The notes beneath the pieces are model-generated. The model did no database searches and was not told where the DNA came from. It saw only the letters and a program-made list of their open reading frames with translations. From Bryopsis sp. KO-2023 (taxonomy: Eukaryota; Chlorophyta; Ulvophyceae; Bryopsidales; Bryopsidaceae), in assembly GCA_030272585.1 (NCBI GenBank), contig BSYQ01000009.1:2666001-2730000 (forward strand): a stretch of DNA of 64,000 bases. The letters run 5' to 3'. Of this stretch, positions 1-11,174 are shown in pieces. Positions within the stretch are counted from its first letter, which is position 1. Each line of letters opens with the position of its first letter. Made by a program: the position numbers and the translations under genes.

Positions 1-127
1 TTTTGAAGGTCTGATTTGGTGGATCATGGCCTCTGTCACGTTCTTTTGTTTTCCTTTTGGGTTTTGTTTTTTTCTGTGTTGGAAAAAGAAATCTCCCACC
101 CCCACCCCCTCCCTTTTCTTGACTCAC

Positions 128-1443
128 TTGAAATTTGTGGGTGTGTCCGGTGATGAGTATATCGACGTCCATGCGTCTCAAAAGAATACCCAGCGCCTCC
201 ACATCACCTCCAGGAACAACCTAAAAAAAGGCAAGACAGAAAACAAAAACAAATTTTGAAAAATATTAATTCCGAGCTTTCCTCTTTTCGTACACACAAC
301 AAGAGCATCGATCAAAAAACCTCTCTCCTTGCAAAAAAAACTCATGGAACATCACGACATTTCCGGTTGAAAATGGGGGGAGTTGGGGGGGGGGTCTTTT
401 TTTATTATGTAAATGTACTGCAGGGGATCGAGGCAAAAGCAAAATTTTTTTCAGCGTGCATATACTGTCTGCATTGTTTATGGTTTGGGGTTTTGATTTT
501 TTTTATACCTGATGTCCATGGCACAGCCCGATCTTGAAGTTCTCGATCGTGACAACCTGACATCACCAAAAAAAAATGGTCAACACTGAACGAGGAGGAA
601 GCAGGTGACATTTTTTGGGATCTCCATTTTTTTGTTTATCAAGCAAAGCAACACAAGCAAACTCTCCACTGGGCCGAAAGGGAGGGGAGGAGCAAAAAAA
701 AATCGCAAAAAAAAAAAAAAAAGCCATGCGTCCAGTGTGAAATCTTTGTTGTGAGGTCCAGCCGTCTCAGCTGAGGAATGAAAAGAGAATTGCACATTTG
801 AAGGGGTTTTTTTTTTTTTTTTGGGGGGGGGGTGCCTTTAGTTTTACTTTGTCTTCTGGAGCATCCAGATCGTCGAAGTCCCCCTTGGTGAAATGAATGG
901 AGCTGCACACCGTTTTCAAGTAATCAAGAACTTCCTGCATTGAGGTCAAAAATTGAAAATGAGTGAACACGCCCACAGAATAAAACAAAACAGATCACAA
1001 AAGATGCGATATCATCCATACCTCCCCCAAAAAAATTTAAAAATAATATTGGAAAAGGAATAAAAGATTCCGGATGTTTTGATAAGTATTGTCTTGCAGG
1101 TTATTCTTGTTTTCTCTGTGAATCCTGAAAATGGCAGCTCCTCCACACAAAGTGAAAGGCTTTATTGTGTTTTTTAATTAGGAGCCTCTCGAAAAAGAGA
1201 TTTCTTTTCAGATTTCCTCTAAACCCTTTGGGTGGGCAACCTTTCGATAGATTCGGGCTGTATCTCGAGCAGAAACGTAACGAGCAGCGCGCGACGAACA
1301 ACAGGACTCACTCTGCTGCATAGATTTCCTGGGCATAGCACGTGATGGATCTTTCCGGGTTGAAGCAGCTCTTTGAACCTCGGGGGCAAGTCCGACGCTC
1401 TGTGGGGGATGTGGAGATCGCCGATGCAAAGCGCCAAAACCAT
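128..1443 (-). CDS. VPS29: Retromer subunit VPS29 (C-terminus beyond left edge)
   Basis: VPS29 is the metallophosphoesterase-fold scaffold of the retromer cargo-recognition complex, which recycles receptors from endosomes to the Golgi. Four minus-strand exons join in phase 0: 1312-1443, 848-934, 509-556 and 128-220. Together they give 120 residues. Exon 1 starts with ATG at 1443 and reads [15 protein letters not shown], then [14 protein letters not shown]. Exon 2 has [18 protein letters not shown], exon 3 [10 protein letters not shown] and exon 4 [14 protein letters not shown]. These are the family metal-site motifs [18 protein letters not shown] and GHTH. The remaining third, including the usual INPGS motif, lies left of the window. 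One oddity is that the normally conserved PWGD reads PGGD. The gene is divergent from the NADH dehydrogenase gene. Identity is confident; the model is partial. Confidence 0.95.
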
Positions 1444-1802
1444 CGTTGCGTACCTCAAAGGCCAAACGAAACAAGCGAGATCGCCTTCGGGCAAAACGAA
1501 AAACACCGCTTTCTCCTTTTTTTTTTCGGTTTACTCTTTTTTTTCCCCTTTTTTGTGCAATGGTTTGATTGGTCAGGGGGTGTTTTTCGATTGTTTTTCT
1601 GGGGGGGGGGGCTGCAGAATGCAAAATGGTGAAATTTTACACCCTCGAAATGATTAGCAACGTCTGTTGAGGATTATGGGTTGTTTCTGGCAGATTCTCC
1701 ACAGCGCCACGAAAGCTAGCAAAAACGAAAGCGCGAGCAGAGGTTCGAAAGCAACACAAAACGACAGCGCAACTTTTCGGAAAAAAACGACACTTTCAGA
1801 AC
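1444..1802. promoter_or_regulatory. Divergent promoter interval, VPS29 / NDH-2
   Basis: This 359-bp gap separates the start codons of two divergently transcribed genes and must hold both 5' leaders. It contains long T runs, a G10 run near 1600 and no obvious TATA box. Assignment is positional. Confidence 0.4.
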
Positions 1803-4800
1803 ATGCTGAGGAGATTGGGGACCGGGATCTACTCCGCCAGCCAAACCCTGACGAGAGGCTGCCTGCATTTTCGAAACCCCAGGACCGGATCTTTGGAGTT
1901 CTGTTCGGGAAGCGCACAGCGAGGCCTAGATCAGTGGCGGATAGCGGGATCGCCACTGACGTTCTCGACTTCGGTGGCGCCCCTGTCGCACGACGCTGGA
2001 ATCCCGCTGACGACGGGACGCCCTCGACTCGTGATCTTGGGTTCAGGTTGGGCTGCAGCGCGTTTGCTCAGGGACATCGACCCGACTTTGTATGACTTCA
2101 CAGTAAGTCGGAACTTTTTCCTCCGATTTTTGAATTTTGCCTTCGAGACGTCATGTCGGCGGCGTCGAAGAATGACGCTTGTTTCTGAAACTGTTTCGTT
2201 CTCACGACAATCCTCCCAAAACGACGCAGATGGTATCGCTGCGGAATCACATGGTGTTCACGCCGCTTCTCGCATCGACCACAGTGGGCACGCTCGATCC
2301 CAGAAGCGTCGCCGTGCACGTGACGCAAATCAACGACGCCCTCTACAAGCCTCAGAACCAGCTGTACATCGCTGAAGCGAAGCATGTCGACCCTATGAAT
2401 CGCAAGGTCCGCTGCGTGTCCGAGGACGGGCTGAAGTTCGACGTGGGCTACGATAAACTGGCGATATGCACGGGCTCTCAGGTAAGTCGTCTGGCGCCAG
2501 AAACTCTCCCAACCTCTGTTGCTGGCATTGAATCATGCCACGTGATACGATGACGTCGCAGATGCTGCATGACGCACATGACGTTTCTTTTCTTTTTGAA
2601 AATAAAATAAAAAGAATTCAAGCAAGACATCAAAGATATTTCTGACATTTTTTTTTCTCAACTGCCTATTTTTTTAGCAACTGTTCTGTGGATGCATTTC
2701 CAGAAAAAATAATAAAACATTCATGAGACTTTGATGATAAAATTTAGCACAGATCTGAGGGGGGGTGTAATATCTAACACAGGAGCTCATGTTGAACGCC
2801 AGCTGTGTTTGGTGGTTCGATGTTTCAGGGCAGTACTTTCGGCATTCCTGGTGTGGAGCAGCACACGCATTTTCTCAGGGATGTCAAACAAGCCACCGCT
2901 ATTCGCAAGCATCTTATTGACAACATCGGCAAAGCTGCCACACCAGGTGATCTCACAAAAAAAAGTACACACTGAAAAAAAAAAAGGTGAAAGAAAAGCG
3001 CTCTTTTGTTTTTCTCTTTTTTTTTTCTTTTTTTCTGTTTTTTTTTTGCCGAACATCTTCTTAGTATTTTTTTTTTCCCGCTGGGATTACTGATACCATG
3101 ACATACATTTTCCACCAGGCATATATTTTTAATTGAGTGAAAGACAGGGGCACTGATGATGGGGATTCCTATATCATCTCTGCAAAAAAAACTGTAATGT
3201 GTGTTAGCACAGCATGGGGGAAGAGTTGCTCCCAAGGAAACTTTGTATGAGTGTCTTTTTAATTAAAAGTTTAATTTTTTTTTTCCTGTCGGGATCCCAG
3301 GCAGGAGCACAGAAGAGTGGTATAGGCTCCTCCATGTTGTAATAGTGGGGGGAGGTCCAACAGGGGTTGAGTTTGCGGGGGAGCTCTGTGATTTCGTCAA
3401 GCAAGACTTGGTGCGAGTATATCCCAAGAGAGCCAAGGCAATCAGGTAATTTCTTTTCTACCCAAAATCATTTTTAAAACTAAATTAAGGAGCTGTTTTT
3501 ATTTTTGTTGGCTATTTATAGATAAAAATGGATAGGAAAATCTTTCACAAGACAGGCTTTGGCTTTTTTTAGGGTAACCATCATAGAGGCTCAGGATTTG
3601 CTGGGTTCGTTTGATAATTCACTGAGGGAGTATGCCGCCAATAAGCTGGCAAAACAGGGAGTGGTTCTCATGAAGGTGGGTCGAAAATATATCCGGTTCC
3701 ATTTTGACTTCTTTAAATTTTCATTTTTTAAATATATTTTCAACTTATTCTATTTCAATTCCATTTTTTTATAAAATCGAATTTTTTGGTGGGGAAACTT
3801 ACTGTTGTATACCTATGGGAAAAAACAAAAAACATAGGGAAGCTTAAAAATAATAATTTATGGTGGTGGATTTTTGGGTTGTAGGGTATAGTGGAGGAAG
3901 TTGGGCATAAGACGTTGCGATTGAAGAGCGGTGATGTCATCCCTTATGGGCTGTGTGTCTGGAGCACAGGCGTGGGGCCCACTCCATTCGTAATGTCTTT
4001 GCCTTTCGCCAAGACAGACAGAGGGCGCCTGGCCGTGGATGAGTTCATGAGAGTAATGACCCCGAAGAATGGCCAGCCCTTGCATGCCGATGAAGGAGAA
4101 AAAATGAAGGTCAGCCAGAAAAGAGAGTCATGTTTCGCTACAGCTTTTTATCCTATCAAGATTTTTTTTTTCTGTTTTCGTGCCTGTTTTTGTATTTAAT
4201 ACAAAAATCCATAGACAAAAGACACCAGAATTGAAAGTGTGGTTAGGTTCCGATGGAAGGTCTGAAGGAGGCCATGGCTAATTGCTCGAAGTCTTTGGAG
4301 CCTTCGCGTGAGGTGTATGCATTGGGCGACTGTTCGGCCCACACCGATGTTCCGCTTCCAGCCTTAGCTCAGGTGATTGCAAGACGATGCATTCAGCATG
4401 GAAATTTTTTGATCAATTGCTTTTGTTTGTAACCAGCCATCTTTTTTCGCATAGCAAATGCCACGCAAAATTTTGTTGTGCAATTTCTACAACAATTACG
4501 TTTCAGAAAAATGAAGAAGTTTTTATTTTGTAGAAAAATGCTTTCCTCTGTTTATTTCTTTATTTAAAAGAAGCGCTGGGGAATGGAACAGATAATTTTT
4601 CGATTCCCTTTTTTTTCAGTATTCACATTTTCTTTTCTTTTCTTTCTCATTTTTCTTATCTGTTTTTTGACCTCTCAAAAAAAGGTTGCAGAACAGCAAG
4701 GGAAATATTTGGCTAAAATGCTGAACAAGGAAGCCAAGACAGGGGACCCCCCAATTCCCTTCAAATACAGACATTTGGGGTCCATGGCCACAGTGGGCGA

Positions 4801-4978
4801 TGCATCAGCTGTGCTCGAATTAGGGAATCCTTCGAAACTGTCCATGAAGGGATTTAGCAGTTGGATTGCATGGAGGTCTGCCTATTTGACCAGATTGGGC
4901 TCTTGGCGAAATCGATTCTATGTTGCATTTAACTGGACCCTTTCCCTCATTCTAGGAAGGGATCTGTCACGATGGTGA
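1803..4978 (+). CDS. Type II (alternative) NADH:ubiquinone oxidoreductase, NDH-2
   Basis: NDH-2 is a single-subunit, non-proton-pumping flavoenzyme that passes electrons from NADH to quinone, usually at the inner mitochondrial membrane. Eight exons keep phase throughout: 1803-2102, 2230-2481, 2829-2946, 3301-3445, 3573-3675, 3885-4109, 4247-4372 and 4685-4978. They give about 520 residues, normal for the family. The first ~70 residues are rich in Arg and Ser with few acids, fitting a mitochondrial presequence. The FAD-binding glycine motif is [14 protein letters not shown], followed by [12 protein letters not shown]. The NADH-binding motif is [17 protein letters not shown]. Near the end [23 protein letters not shown] and [13 protein letters not shown] are also family hallmarks. 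No EF-hand insert is seen, so calcium regulation is unlikely. Mitochondrial location is inferred. Confidence 0.95.
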
Positions 4979-7080
4979 TTCAACTTTTGAGGAGATGGTG
5001 TGGGGGGGGGACATGCGTAAACCAGATGGTCGATTTGAATAATGGGTTCTTGTGTATGGGTAGAGAGGAAACTGCGTTTGTAAGAAAAGAGGGGAAGAAT
5101 TGCTTAGTCAGGAATGCATGTCCAGAGTTTTTTTTTGCATTGCAACAACTCCTGCCCACAGATCATCAACCTATCAAATCCGCACCACTGACTGCCGTTC
5201 CAAACTTTTGCTGGAGCCAGGATACGTTGAGAACCCCACGATCAGCAGAACCAAGATATTCAGTTTGTTTTTCTGTGCTGAACTTGATGCTAGTTTCCAC
5301 GATCCAAAATGTTCACAAACGTCTAAAAGCAAAACCAAATGCACACGTTGAAGACTATAGCACAATGGGTACCCATTGATGTTCTAGCACCGGTGCTAGA
5401 CCATCGAAGAAATTGATGCCCTTCCACGCGTTTCTTTTCCAGCTGCACATCCATCCAGTATACTACGTAGCGCACCACCAAAATGTCCATTTTGGGACTG
5501 GACACCCCAAAATGGGGGAGGAGTGAGGGGGACGAAAGGGGGTGGTTTAAAACAGTCCCAAATTCGGTTCCGTAAAAACATTTGGACTGCAAACAACTTT
5601 TCCCAGTTTTCTGGCATGCACATCAAATGAGATTTCAATTGTGTAGATGACTAATATGAGGGGGGGGGGGATTCAGAAATTGCAAAATCCAATACAGTTG
5701 CATCGCAGCAACGAGAGATATTGAAAAAACTCATTCATCGTTGTGCTGACCGCAGTGTCACATTACCACTTATTGTTCACTTCCCTCCCCATCAGTTCGT
5801 TTAAGATTTGCAAAGTCGATCCAAGAATAAGATGGTATGTATTATGAATCATAATTTTCATATGATAATTCATGATATGTATTTCTGCACCCCTTGTGCA
5901 TGGATTGAAGTTGCTTTCTCTCTTTGTCAAACCCACACTATGCCTGGCTTTTTTCAACACCCCCATCAATATACAACCCCCACCACCCCAATTTGCCAGA
6001 AACAAATCTTTGGGAAGTTGAAAAGATGTCGGTTGCTGAATGAAAGCAAGACTCTATTGCCCATTGTTGACTTGTATTGTGTCAAGCGAGCATCCTCAAT
6101 GAGGATTCCTCACCACAATTCTACAATTGCTCCAGCCCCACAACCTGACTCACCCTGAACAGTATGATTCGATCTCCTACCTCGTACTTTCCCTACTCGT
6201 CTGGGACATGAACTCCCTACACAGTCATCCTGATGCTACTACTCTTTCACATCATCTGCCCCTTTCACCTCCAATAAGTTGGGAGTTCTACCTCATACCT
6301 CGTCCTTTTTCTCTGAATCCATTACTTTCATTCCCCTGGATGCTTTTCAGTCATTTTCATTCATTAGTAAGACTGATTAGGACAGACTCTTGCCTTCCTG
6401 GTACTGTCACAAATACTGAAACTTTCCACGCCCTCCTTACACCAGTCAAGGAAGCATTCACTTTCTTGTGTGGTGATTTTTTTTCTGTTTTTTCTGTTTC
6501 GTCTGTATTTAGCAAAGGTGCCAGGGTCGGACTGGTGACAGTTATGGTTAGGGTTGAGCGGTGTGTTTTGTAACAAGCATCTTATTCGGGCCCACTACTC
6601 TCGTTCCATTGCGCTGACCACACTTGTAACTGCAAATTCGATTGTGGACAGAGACAAGCTGCTGGTTTGCGTTTGGATAGATTTCGCTGCGAGGGTTTGT
6701 TGAGTCCTTACCGCTTCTGGTTTGAGAAGATTCTTGACGCATTCCTCCCAAGTGCATTATGTTTCAGTGTTCTTTCAATTCGGAGTGGATGATTTAAAAA
6801 AACAAAGTTGTTGAATCAGTGCTTGAACGCTGCCTATCTGCATATGGAGGTGAATTCACCTTGACAAACCAGCTATAACCCAGCTCATTGCCCAAGCTTC
6901 TGAGAAAGTAGACTACGCCATTTAATGCTATTTATATATATACATGAGATGCCAGGGATTGGGGGAAGGGACAAAATAGTAAGAACCGTTCTGGACTGGA
7001 AAATAAGAACAACTCTCAACTGCACACGCACATGTGTAGCTTCTGCGGGTGCACTTTTTGTTCAATGAGTTGATGAGATA
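4979..7080. other. Intergenic stretch with no supported gene
   Basis: About 2.1 kb downstream of NDH-2 has only short open frames on both strands without splice-consistent partners or recognisable motifs. It holds a G11 run near 5660 and a pyrimidine-rich block at about 6130-6360. I see no gene here. Confidence 0.5.
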
Positions 7081-7313
7081 TGTTCCAGAGGATGTTCTAG
7101 TTGAGTGTGATGTTCCAGTTGACTAGTTGAGAACCAACAACATTACATATGCCGTTTTGGGGGTTCTGGTTGTGAGAGTTGACACAGTTGGGTCCGTTCG
7201 TCCGTTCTTATATGGGACACGAACTGCAGGATTGGCTACTTCTTGTTTATTCATTGTTGTGCGCTGGTGTTCATTTCAATAAACTGTGCACACACGTTGG
7301 AACCTCGACAACA
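7081..7313 (+). mobile_element. Possible solo LTR-like segment
   Basis: The segment starts TGTTCCAG and ends CTCGACAACA, so it has TGTT...AACA ends. It contains a TATATGG box near 7212 and an AATAAA signal near 7280, in the order expected of an LTR. I see no target-site duplication, no second copy in the window and no gag-pol, so this is a weak call. Confidence 0.2.
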
Positions 7314-7499
7314 CACAAGCCAGCAAAGGGCTCTCACCGGTGAAGAGTGCGTCATCAACGTTGGCGCTCTGGTAATTCTTGTTCGATGGCAGTTGACTTC
7401 TACACCAGCTCAAGTGTTTTAGCAACGCTCTTGCCTGTGTCCCCGGAGCCCCATTCGGCAAGGGCGTCGAAGCTCCAAGACCATGCGGATCATGGATTT

Positions 7500-7605
7500 G
7501 GATCAAGTATCAAAAAGTTTAAATCAAGAAATTGGATCAAGAATTGTTGGATCATCGAATTGATCAAGAGTTTGGATCAAGGAATTGAAGGTCTTATTGA
7601 AAGGC
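7500..7605. repeat. Degenerate TTGGATCAAG repeats
   Basis: Short irregular copies of a TTGGATCAAG/AATTGATCAAG word recur several times in about 100 bp. No open frame is preserved. Confidence 0.5.
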
Positions 7606-7937
7606 CTTGTTTTTGATTATGGTTCCTTGACCTCGACGGAGGAGTGCAACTGTTACGATATAAAATCCTTTGAGACGTTTGGAACAGGCGTGTAAGACAT
7701 AGGGTAGCTTCAGGGTAGCTTCATTAGGTAATGGGACGTAAGGTTTGGTCATGGAAGCTAAGGGAAGCTATCAGAAGGTTTAGAAGGTTTGAAATGTTCT
7801 AGAACAGGGAAGTTCACTGGGAACTCTTGGTTCTCCAAGTTCTTCATGGCTCCCTGTTCACAGCACGCCTGAGTATATATTCCCTTGTATTCGAACGTTT
7901 TTTAACTTTTTCCAATGAAGTAACCTTTTCCGTGACA

Positions 7938-8216
7938 GCAACAGCCGCACTGTATGGGCTGGGAAAAAAACCTTGACGGAGGAGTGCAACAGCCGCACTG
8001 TATGGGCTGGGAAAAAAACCTTGACGGAGGAGTGCAACAGCCGCACTATATGGGCTGGGAAAAAGACCTCGACGGAGGAGTGCAACAGCCGCACTATAAT
8101 GGCTGGAAAAAAAAATCTCGACGGAGGAGTGCAACAGCCGCACTATATGGGCTGGAGAAAAAATCTCGACGGAGGAGTGCAACAGCCGCACTATATGGGC
8201 TGGGAAAAAAACTGGC
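7938..8216. repeat. 48-bp minisatellite, six copies
   Basis: The word GCAACAGCCGCACT recurs at 7938, 7986, 8034, 8082, 8131 and 8179, giving a 48-49 bp period. Each unit continues through ATGGGCTGG, an A run and CGACGGAGGAGT. A partial outlying copy (CCTCGACGGAGGAGTGCAACTG) is at about 7630. One 49-bp unit breaks the frame, so the long open frames across it on both strands are products of the repeat, not evidence of a protein. Confidence 0.9.
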
Positions 8217-8932
8217 GGGAGATTCGGGCTTATCTTTTTTGTGATTATGGATCCTTGGCTTATCTTTTTTGTGATTATTACGAGTTGAGGTCGCCAGTTG
8301 TGGTGTTTGTGGAAATGAGAACCTTGGCTTATCCCTTCGAAAAAAGAATAAACATTTCTCAAAAATATTTCTCTGTTCATATCCAGATTGAAACTGTTTC
8401 TGCAAGACCACGAAAAAAAAATAAAAAAAATCCAAAAATTTGACGAGGTCTGTTAAGGAACGGTGCACGCAATCAATTTTTTTTTGTGTGTGTGCAGACT
8501 CATTTTAACGAGCAAAATTCTTTGCTACACGAAAACTCCAGATTTTTCTGGAGCCACGAAATGGAGTTGAGTAAAAAATGAACCTCATCGAGACGCTGCC
8601 AAAGGTGCACTGTGAATAAATGTCAACTGTTGAATTTCTCAGATTTTTCAATTCCTGCCCCCCCAAACCAAAAAAAGGTTGAATAAGCAAATATATTTTT
8701 GTAAAATAGAGCAATTTTTTTATTGTCTTTCTTATTCTTCTCTGCTTTGCTTGTTTAGAAGAAAAAAAAATACGTATAAGTTCAATTTAACATTTTTCAG
8801 AAGACACCCAGAAAAGGAACAAGAAAGAATCGAAGCATCATGAACATTATTTTGGGTTTTTTTAAGTTTTATCTCAACATGTTTTCTATTTTATTTTTTT
8901 CCAAGATGTAATCTGAGACGTTCAATTGAACA
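8217..8932. other. Intergenic stretch before the unknown gene
   Basis: The stretch is AT-rich with poly-A/T runs. A twice-repeated phrase around GGCTTATCTTTTTTGTGATTAT occurs at about 8227-8278. A possible minus-strand exon at about 8590-8660 (splice-like ends, reading ELKNLRNSTVDIYSQ) has no partner. The upstream exons of the gene ending at 10004 should lie here, but I could not find them. Confidence 0.4.
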
Positions 8933-8933
8933 G

Positions 8934-10004
8934 GGGTTTGCAGGAGGTTGTTGAAAGTGGCCTGTACAAGCAAAATCTTGCAGCCACCCTGTCCTCTCGA
9001 GTTTCCAAAGCCAGCAGGTAAAACAGATCTTTAACCTCAGCAAATTCCATGGATATTTTACATTAAAGTAGTATGGCCTGTACTTTCGTTGGTACTTTCG
9101 TTGTTTCTATGCAGAGCCCAGGAATGCAAAGTTTTAATGAAATTCTGTGAGTTCGGAGGAGAAAGTTTATTTCACGCCTGTTTCCACAGTGTAATGTTGT
9201 GTTTTGGATGCAATCTACTCAAGAAATTCAACGGACCAGCAGCAATTGTCATAAATTTCAAATCGTTGCTGCACACTTTTTTTCTTATTCTAATATCCGC
9301 CCCCCCCCCCCCCTTCTATCTTTTTTCTCGTGATATTCTTGCATGTGCGAAAGATACTCCTAATTTTCTGTATTGTCGTCTCAATTTTGCAATTTTTTTT
9401 TGTCTGACAGGAGGCAAGCCATAGCAGGTTTCTTTGCTGTCGGCGCCTACAAGTCGTCTCGTTACCTTTTTGAAAAAATAAAGAAAGTATGGACGAGCTA
9501 GTATGGTTTCGAGGGAAAAAAAATCAGGAGCCTGGAGCATTTTGCAGTGGGAGTCGATATTCTCGAAACTTTGGGAGTATTTTCTCTTTCTGTTTCTGTT
9601 TATTTTTTTATTTTTTAAAGGGGCTGGGAAGGAACTCCAATATCCAAAGTCACAGAGATGATTTGGTTCAGGGTGGTGCACTGGTGATTTCAGTCTTATG
9701 AGAATTGTTCTTTCTATGTGGGGGATTTTGGGGAAAGAAAAAAAAAGGAATGTAGGTCAGAAAAATTGGGTGGCTGGGGTGCACTTTAAGGAGAACTGCG
9801 GGTTTCATTTAAAACATGGTTGCTCCTCTTCACATTCGTTGCCTCGTTGTTTGGTTGTGCAAGGTTGTAGGGGTATTGGCTGGGAACATAAAAAGGTCAA
9901 AAGCCCAGGTCACTCTTTGGGAACAAGATATAGAAATTATGCTGATAAAAAGGACAGCATACGCTCAGACAGGCTTCTCTTCCCTGGATGCTCCTCAATT
10001 ATGA
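8934..10004 (+). CDS. 3' exons of an unrecognised gene
   Basis: Four plus-strand pieces have canonical acceptors and donors and agree in phase: 8934-9017, 9411-9486, 9621-9683 and 9909-10004, ending at a TGA. They encode about 106 residues, including VESGLYKQNLAATLSSRV, FFAVGAYKSSRYLFEK and VTLWEQDIEIMLIKR. I recognise no family. The 5' part is not found. Support is phase agreement and splice sites only. Competing open frames exist on the minus strand, so part or all of this could be wrong. Confidence 0.35.
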
Positions 10005-11174
10005 AAAATCAATGATCACCAAACCCATTCAGCCCAGCCCACAAATTCAAGCATGCCGGAATTTTCTCACCTTTGAGAAAATAGGCAACTCGATTACAAT
10101 CCATTTGTCCAGACGAAGCAATGGCTCCAGGATGGCAGCCATCCCTTGAAAGCCTAAAAATACACACTGCCTCTCCAAACCCCCGCCCCCCCCCAGCTCT
10201 GCTGTCTTCAAAACCTGCACAACATGTGCGCAGCAAGGGCAGACATTTTCTTGATCCAACGTGATGTTTTTTCCTTGTTCTGATTTTCTCTGATTATACG
10301 ATTTTGATTCATCTATGCCCACTTGTTTGCTGTTGAAGTAGTCTCTTCTGTCTTTCCGGTACGTCGTTCGAAAGCTTTCCTGCAAAAATATTTTCCTTGC
10401 TGACCTTCAAACAGTGAGTTCAGTTTCCAACGGGCAGATCATCAACATTCCCCTTCAACTCAGGTGGATGTCAGCAACATGCATTCAATCGCCATCCGGG
10501 CAGCCATGCTACTATTTCTGGATGGGATGCATCCCGGCCATCCACATCCCATCCATCCCATGCATGTTGGATTTTTCCGAGACAAAACAATTGCACAGAT
10601 CGACCCCTTTGCTGGCCGGGGGGTCGGAGGGAAAATAAATCGGAACAGATCAAGGTAGAAATCAAATCCAGGATTTCTACGCTCCCACCGTTGCATTGAA
10701 CTTTTCATTCAGCACAAAACTTCATACCATAGTGGACCAGCCCGTATCGAGAGTCCCATGCGCCGGGAATTCAGGGTTTATGCACGGAGCATTTTTCCGC
10801 AAAGATTTGCTTATAAATGTTGAATTGAAGGTGGGCTCTCACTTTTATAACTGGGGTGTGGTGGGATGCATGAATACAGCCATGAGAATTTTGTCACTGG
10901 ATCAAGAGTGCATACTTCGTTATTATTCGTGCACGAAAAGGTGCGCTCCGACCTGTCAAGGCGGCAAGAAGCGCGAACCGTGACGTGCTGCGAAAGAAAA
11001 CACACTAGGTCACTTCTCAGACGGGCGTGCACCCCGTCTTTCAAACACTTGAGCAATCCTAGCGCCATCCCAGCACCATAAAAGAACGAGCGCTCCATTC
11101 TAACACGCCCGAACAAAAACAGGTCGATCCTTCACTGACACTCTACCCTGGCCCCTGGCGTGAACTCTGCACGA
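10005..11174. other. Unresolved interval upstream of the 5'-nucleotidase gene
   Basis: Two isolated exon-like pieces lie here on opposite strands. One on the minus strand at about 10070-10168 has good splice ends and reads AAILEPLLRLDKWIVIELP. One on the plus strand starts about 10464 after a pyrimidine tract and reads IRAAMLLFLDGMHPG. Neither has phase-matched partners that I can find. The last few hundred bases probably hold the promoter of the next gene. Confidence 0.3.

Noticed and set aside
6127-6573. 148-residue plus-strand open frame
   Set aside because: Leu/Ser/Pro/His-rich translation of a pyrimidine-rich block, with no ATG context, splice partner or motif.
7844-8443. 178-, 156- and 124-residue open frames across the minisatellite
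   Set aside because: The 48-bp period keeps frames open on both strands. A 49-bp unit and the lack of splice or start logic argue against a protein.
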